Source: JBAWZR01 sp037142915 (lineage in GTDB: Bacteria > Patescibacteriota > Minisyncoccia > Moranbacterales > UBA1568). From it: a DNA stretch of 15,772 bases. Made by a program: the position numbers and the translations under genes. Shown here piece after piece: positions 6,970 through 13,600 of the stretch; position 1 is the first letter of the stretch; each line of letters opens with the position of its first letter. A model generated the notes under the pieces. It was not told the DNA's origin and ran no database searches. It was given only the letters and a program-made list of their open reading frames with translations. Location: assembly GCA_037142915.1 (NCBI GenBank), contig JBAWZR010000019.1, positions 1 to 15,772 on the forward strand, written 5' to 3'.

Positions 6970-7560
6970 GAAAAAGATTTCTACATTCTTTAATTCGGGA
7001 GAATTGGGAACATTTTTTAGACCATCCTCAATGATATCGCCGGCTTCCTTGTTTTCTCCCAAATCCATAAGCATAATAGCCAGATTGGAATACGCTAAAG
7101 CAAAAGTCGGGTTAATCTCAATTGATTTTTTGTAATTTTCGACCGCTTTATCTTTATTATTTTGATCTCGATAGACATTGGCTAAGCCATTATAGGCCAA
7201 GGAATTGCTGGAATCTAACTCCAACACCTTTTTATAATACTCGATCGATTTATCATACTCTTTCTGATTATAATAAGACACCGCCAATTTAAAAAGTGCA
7301 TTTGGGTCATTCGCTCCTTGATTATTTTTTTCCATCAAATCTATTGCTTCTTTAAAATTTCCTTTGGAAAAATTCTCCAGGCCCGCTTGATACTCAGATT
7401 GCTTCGCATCGTTTTGTTTATCAGTCACTTTTTTGATAACAATAAAACAGATGCCGACGAAAAGTACACCCACAACAACGAGGACGCGTATTTTGTGTTT
7501 TTTTATTGTAGAATAGACTGCTCTGGCTATCAATACCTTTTTATTGTGCGCTCTATGCAT
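6961..7560 (-). CDS. Membrane-anchored tetratricopeptide repeat (TPR) protein
   Basis: Read from the ATG at 7560 this is a 199-residue protein. A basic N-terminus (1-25) precedes one membrane helix (about 25-42, IRVLVVVGVLFVGICFIVI). Then come four TPR units at about 54-86, 87-120, 121-154 and 155-188. The clearest are FKLAVSYYNQKEYDKSIEYY and YNGLANVYRDQNNKDKAVENY, with the usual G/A/Y/A spacing. TPRs bind other proteins; with one N-terminal anchor the repeats face one side of the membrane, probably outside. It lies 52 bases downstream of the giant surface protein gene and shares its direction, so a joint transcript and a physical partnership are plausible. An in-frame TTG at 7584 would add eight residues. 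GC is about 37% in a sampled line, far lower than the efflux genes. Confidence 0.85.
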   Translation of the reverse strand: MHRAHNKKVLIARAVYSTIKKHKIRVLVVVGVLFVGICFIVIKKVTDKQNDAKQSEYQAGLENFSKGNFKEAIDLMEKNNQGANDPNALFKLAVSYYNQKEYDKSIEYYKKVLELDSSNSLAYNGLANVYRDQNNKDKAVENYKKSIEINPTFALAYSNLAIMLMDLGENKEAGDIIEDGLKNVPNSPELKNVEIFFKK

Positions 7561-7612
7561 ATAGATTTTAATTAGGGGGGGCAAGATTCTCTGGTCGGAA
7601 TAGCGGTCATTG

Positions 7613-10600
7613 CTACTGCTTTATCTTCTTCATCCAGCCAAAAGTTTGTTCGAAATTGGATAGAATAAGTTGGAAAACGGATTTTTCCCGCCTCGGAGTA
7701 AGCAATGAAAAAACATCCGATTTTTGAACATTCTGGTTACTATCTTTAGAGACCGTTCTAAAACGATACACTGTTCCGGGACGTAAATCCGTCAATACCA
7801 CCACGTGATTAGTGGTCAAGTTCTTATCCTCTTTTGACTGTTGCCCCATATCTTCATTCCCCATGCCGACATCGAACAGAACCTGAGAATTAGCCAACTC
7901 ATCAGTCTTCCAATAGATGATCGCCTGAATAACATCATCCTTCTGGTTAGCTAAGGACGCTTTGCTACTGACGTGTGAGATTACTGGCGGAGTCAAATCA
8001 ATATCAGTCTTAACTCTGAATGATTCTGATTCGAAAATATTTTTGTTCGCGTCCATGCCTCTAACCTTGATTTCATAATCAGTTCCTTGCTTCAGTCCGA
8101 TAATCTTCACCTCATGATTGTTAGTCACATCAGATGCCCCTTGCAACCCCTTATCACTCGGATCGCTGACGCTCTTATAGTCCAGGGATGATTCGGTTGG
8201 GATATTCGTAGTCCATTGAACCAACGCGCCTGAGTCGCTCACCTCTTTCACCTCGTAATTACTGACTTTCGGCTCTGGAAAAGTGGCGAAAATATAGTCA
8301 TCAGAAGCGATGGCATTATTATTATTCGCACCTTTTACCCTGAAGTGATACGTTTCTCCGGTTGCCAATTTAGTCAATTCTATCTTATGAGAATTAGTGA
8401 TTATAGCATCCTTAACGATTTGCCCATATTTAGGAGTGCTTCCGTATTCAAGTTCAGAAGTAACGGGATCTGCCGTCTCCCAGTTAATCCTTGCTGAATT
8501 TAATGTAATATTACTCACACTCACACCCGAAACGGAAGACAACGCACTCGTATCGAATGTCTTATCCGAAGAAATAAAGATATTCCCGTTACTATCATAA
8601 GACACCGCCATATAGTGATATGTTGTATTAGAAAGAAGATTGGAGAGTACCACTTTATGATCACTCGTAAAATTGGTTACAGCTTCAAGTGTTAAATCCT
8701 CCCCTGACGATTGCCCATAATCTGTTGTTGTTCCATAGCGAACCATGCCATTGCACGCCTCGCTTGTTTTCCATGAAATCATCGACGAAGAACTGGTTAT
8801 TTCTGAAGCATTTATATTGGACAATGAAATATCCGGCACTGATTTTCCAGATGTTCCGTCCGTTCCTGAAGCACTTCCTGATTGACTTCCCGCGCCGTTC
8901 CCGGAACTACCATCGGAATTAGTGGTGATAAAGGTACCTCCTTCTGAAACACTTTTGTTATTGTTAGCATCGGAAGAAGCCACCCTGAAATAATAAATTG
9001 TGTTGGGAGATAGAACAGCCGGCAAAGCGACGCTGTGTAAATCAATTAGGGTATCCCTGCCATACTTTTCTCCATACTTATCAGTCGTTCCATATTCCAC
9101 ATAGGAATTGGCAGGCTCATTGGTTGTCCAATTTATAGTGGCTGTGTTTTTGGCGATGCCCGTAACAACCACTGATGAAATAACCGGTGCATCTCTATCA
9201 GTCGGATCTATAGCTGTCGCGAAAGTGAAGTCATTATTAAAAGAATCATTCCCATAAATATCTCTCACTTTTATCTGACAATGATAGATTTGATTAGTTT
9301 TCAGTCCATCCAGCAGAACACTTTGACTGCTGGCAAGTGCTGATTCTCCGCCAACCGCTTTTCCATATGCTTCGGTTTCACCGTAATTAACATACGAATA
9401 CGCTTCGATATCAGTCTCCCAAGATACCCGGGCGCTACTAAAAGTTATATCCGTAACTTGCACATTCGAGATAGCCGGCAATGTTAAGGTTGTCAGTCTA
9501 TAGCCGTCGCCAATATTATCATCTATACCCTGATTGTTCGTGGAATCGGTAGATCTTACCCTGATCCTGTATCCCGTCCCGGGCGTTAGTCCGTCCAATT
9601 CAACGCTGTGCTCTGTCTCCAAAGCAAAGGCGTTCCCTCTAATGTTTCCATACTGGGTAGTCAATCCGAAATCGACCAATGAATTGGCATTTTCGTCGGT
9701 CGTCCAATGAACGATTGCGGAAGAAGAAGTTATAGTATCAATACGCACGGAGGATATGGCTGGCGCATTCACGTCCAGGCCGTAAGAAACTCCCGTTTTT
9801 AAAACCTCATTAGCCTCATTACCATAAGCATCTTTACCGTTAAAGCTGAAGGAGTAAATGGCTCCGCTCGCCAAGGTTATCCCTCCAAAAGCACAATCAT
9901 CCGTGTTAAAATTCTCGTGTTTTCCAGCCGCCAGATACGCTCCACTCAAGGTGCACGTATGCGGAGAATTAGGATCATCAGCCCAAGCTGTCCTGTTGAT
10001 AACAATCTTTCCGCTCGCTAGATTTTCCGAGAGCGTATATGAAATATTGGAATTGGTGGTTATGCTCTCTATATTTGTGGAATTATCCGGAAATACTTCG
10101 GAAAAAACCGGTGAGACGGCATCTACCGCGATTTGAGAATTAGCGGCTATATTCGTTCCAGGCAAATCATTTGTCGTCAAGCAATTCGCAGCTAAATCAC
10201 AAGTATTTTGAGCTGTGATAGAGGCTACGGACAAATCTGTCGTACCTTCTCCGCTGCCAGTCTGACCGACTATATATGTTCCAGTCAACTTCGTGGTGTC
10301 GGTTATACTGTTTAGAGTAACAGTTGCGCCGGTATTCAAAAGCAATTCAATCGAAGAACCAGCTCTTAATCCCTCGCTATAACTAGCTACTATTCCGATA
10401 GATGATCCTGGACCATAGGTATTATTAGGTGAAGTTGATCCAAAACTTATCAGTGTCACATTTGTCGTATCAATCACAATATTTTTGTTCTCCGCCAAGT
10501 TTGAGTACAAGCTCAAATCGAGCATCGGATTTCCGGCCTGATCATGGATACTGCCAGACATTGAGTTCACATTGAGATCGTTCGTCACATCCCCCGCCTG

Positions 10601-13600
10601 AACTATATAGTTGCAAACTCCGACATTTGAGTTACTGACGGAGAAAATACAACTTCTATCCGTGGTTCCTGTTTCTAATGACAGTGTTATGTCACCATCA
10701 GAAGTAACGTTTTCTGAAAAACTCATCTGGATATCGATTCCCTCTTCTACTGTATAGGCGCCATCTGCCTTGTTAGAGGTAACCGAGGAAACTTTTGGGA
10801 GAACTACCTGACTGGTCGCTGTATCAGTTGCTGAGCTCCCGATATTTCCAGCAGCATCAGTCAAAAAAGCGGTGACTGTTATGGTTCCACCATCGAGTCC
10901 TGTTACATTGATACCCGTTACATTGATCGAACTATTTCCAAGAACTGTTCCTGTTCCAGTTTTGGCTGGTGTTGCCGAGTTCGTATCATCAATAGAGTAT
11001 CGAATAGTCATGTTAGCCTCACCGGTACCGGTAATTGCTACATTCGATTTATTTGCATCAGTTATGGGATCCGTAAGTGTAATAGAAGGAGCGAGCGGAG
11101 CAGTAGTATCAATAATGATATTCTTACTATCCGCTAAATTCGGATTCAAGCCAAAGTTAACCATCGGATTATCTGCCTGATCAGCGATATTTCCAGAGAT
11201 AAATTTCACATTTAAGTCATTGCTGGCATCTCCGGCCTGAATGATATAATCACACGTCCCGTTATTAGCATTATTAATAGAAAAAGCACAACTACGATCA
11301 TTGATTCCTGTTTCCAACATAACCGTAACGGTACCGATTGAAGTCACATTTTCAGAGAAATTAACGCGAATATCAATCGTTTCTCCGAGCGCATAGGCTC
11401 CATCTGGCTTACTCGAAGTAACCGAGGTTACCACCGGCAAAATCACCTGACTCGTGGAGCTATCCGTCCCTGAAGCACCTACATTTCCCGCAGCATCAGC
11501 GAGTGTCACGGATGCGGTCAGCACGCCTCCATCTAGACCAGTCAAATCGATGCCAGTAATGTTGATACTCCCGGTAGAGGAAACTGTTCCAGTACCCACC
11601 TTTGCAGAAGTTGTCCCATTCGTATCATTGATCGAATACTGTATCACGGCATTGGCCTCGCCTGTTCCGGTTATTGTACCTGCTGTCTTGTTGATATCTG
11701 TGATAGGATCCAAAAGAGTAATTGTTGGGGCTCCCGGGGCGACCGTATCGATAATGATATTCTTTGTCGCATCCAGGTTGACGTTCGGGGTGGTATTTAC
11801 CAAGGCATTATTCACCACATCTCGTATGATTCCGCTTACAGAATTAACACTCAGGTCTCCTGAGACATCACCCTCCTGAACCACATAGGTACAAGTCCCT
11901 GAAATTGCGCTGTTGATAACAAAGGTACAGCTACGATCGATAGCACCTGTCTCCAGTGTAATCGTCACATTTCCGGCCGACGTAACTGTTTCTGAAAAAT
12001 TTGCCGTAAGGTTAATGGCTGCCCCGACCGTATACGCGCCGTCATTCTTATCCGAAGTGACACTCACGATCGTAGGCGGGCCCTCTGGCGTCGTATCGAT
12101 CTTGATATTCCTGCTTTGTCCCAAGTTAACGACGGGGGCAAAATTGGTCAGACTATTTCCTGCATTATCAGTGATCGACCCGACAATACTGGTCGTAGTA
12201 AGATCAAGACTGTTTTGTCCCGCCCCAACATAATAATCGCAAACACCTCTATTCAAATTGACAACCGTAAATGAGCAGCTCCCACCAGAGTCGAGATTGA
12301 CAGTCACGGATCCACTCGAAGTAACCGGCTCCGAAAAATTAACCTGTACATTGATTCGTTCGTTCAATAGAAATGTTCCGTCAGCATGGTCAGAGGTGAC
12401 ACTCGCAATAGTTGGTTTTATCGTATCAATCTTGATATCCTTGTTATCCGCTAAATTTATCACCGGAGTCGTACTAGCCAATAGGTTTCCCACTGAATCC
12501 TGGATAGTCCCCGAGACCGAGTTCACATTCAAATCATTCGAGTTATCTCCATCCTTGACGATATAATTACACGTCCCCGTCAATGCATTTGAGATTGAAA
12601 ATGAACAAGCCTGATCAAAGTTCCCCGTCTCCAGGGTAACGATAACGCTCCCCGTCGACGTGACTGCTCGAGAAAACGTTACGATTATATGAATCAATTC
12701 CCCCACCTTGTATGAACCATTGTTCTTGTCAGAGGTAACATTTGCGACTACCGGCATATTGGTATCCCGGATGATGCCAACTTCCACATCTGTGGCTATA
12801 TTTCCAGCTAAATCAGTATCCTTAAGATAGAGCGAGATAGTTCCTTCTCCCAACGTGTCCCAACCAGCGATATTGGCCAAAGTAGTCGTACCGCTGATAC
12901 AACTTGTCCACGAAACAGTATCGAAAGAGCATTGGGGGGCAGTTGTCTCTGTATCGGAAAAAAGAACCACAGTGGCACTATTAACAGCCGCTCCTCCTAA
13001 CGGAGCGATGAGATTGACTACTGGAGTCACTGTATCAATGACGATGTTTTTGTTGGCCGCTAGACTTGAACCTGGGGTGAAATTTGTCAAAGCATTACCA
13101 GCGATATCTGCGATGGTTCCAACAATCGAAATAGTACTAAGATCAGGGGATATATCGCCTTCCTGCACAACATAATTGCAACTTCCAAACGTTCCTCCAG
13201 AAACAGAAAAGCTACAAGCACGGTCGGTTGTTCCGGTTTCCAAAGTAACTGCCACGCTGCCAGACGAAGTAACATTCTCCGAAAAATTAACCCGTATATC
13301 TATCGTAGCTCCTACTTTATAGGAACCATTGTCCACATTCGAAGTGACCGAAGTAATTGTCGGCGCGGTATTGTCTACATTCAACTTCCCTACAAAGAGA
13401 TAATTGATATTTCCAGCATTATCTGTAACCTTTGTGCACAGGTAATCCGTTCTATTTCCAGTTATAGAGAAGTTAACATCACTGGTAAATGGATTATTGA
13501 TAGTATCACTTGCATTACAAACCGCATCGGCGCTGTACCCATAGAACCTGGAGGCAATACCCGAACCACCGGTATCGCTAGCCGAAATAGCGATGATATC

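Noticed and set aside
11454..11879. 141-codon + strand open frame and similar frames opposite the giant gene
   Set aside because: These Val/Thr/Pro-rich frames recur at each Ig module as the reverse translation of the repeat; none has independent support.
10463..13366. Regularly spaced similar motifs (for example GATATT-type stretches about 340 or 640 bases apart) suggesting a CRISPR or direct-repeat array
   Set aside because: The repeats are far apart, degenerate and in frame; they are the DNA of homologous Ig modules, not CRISPR repeats.
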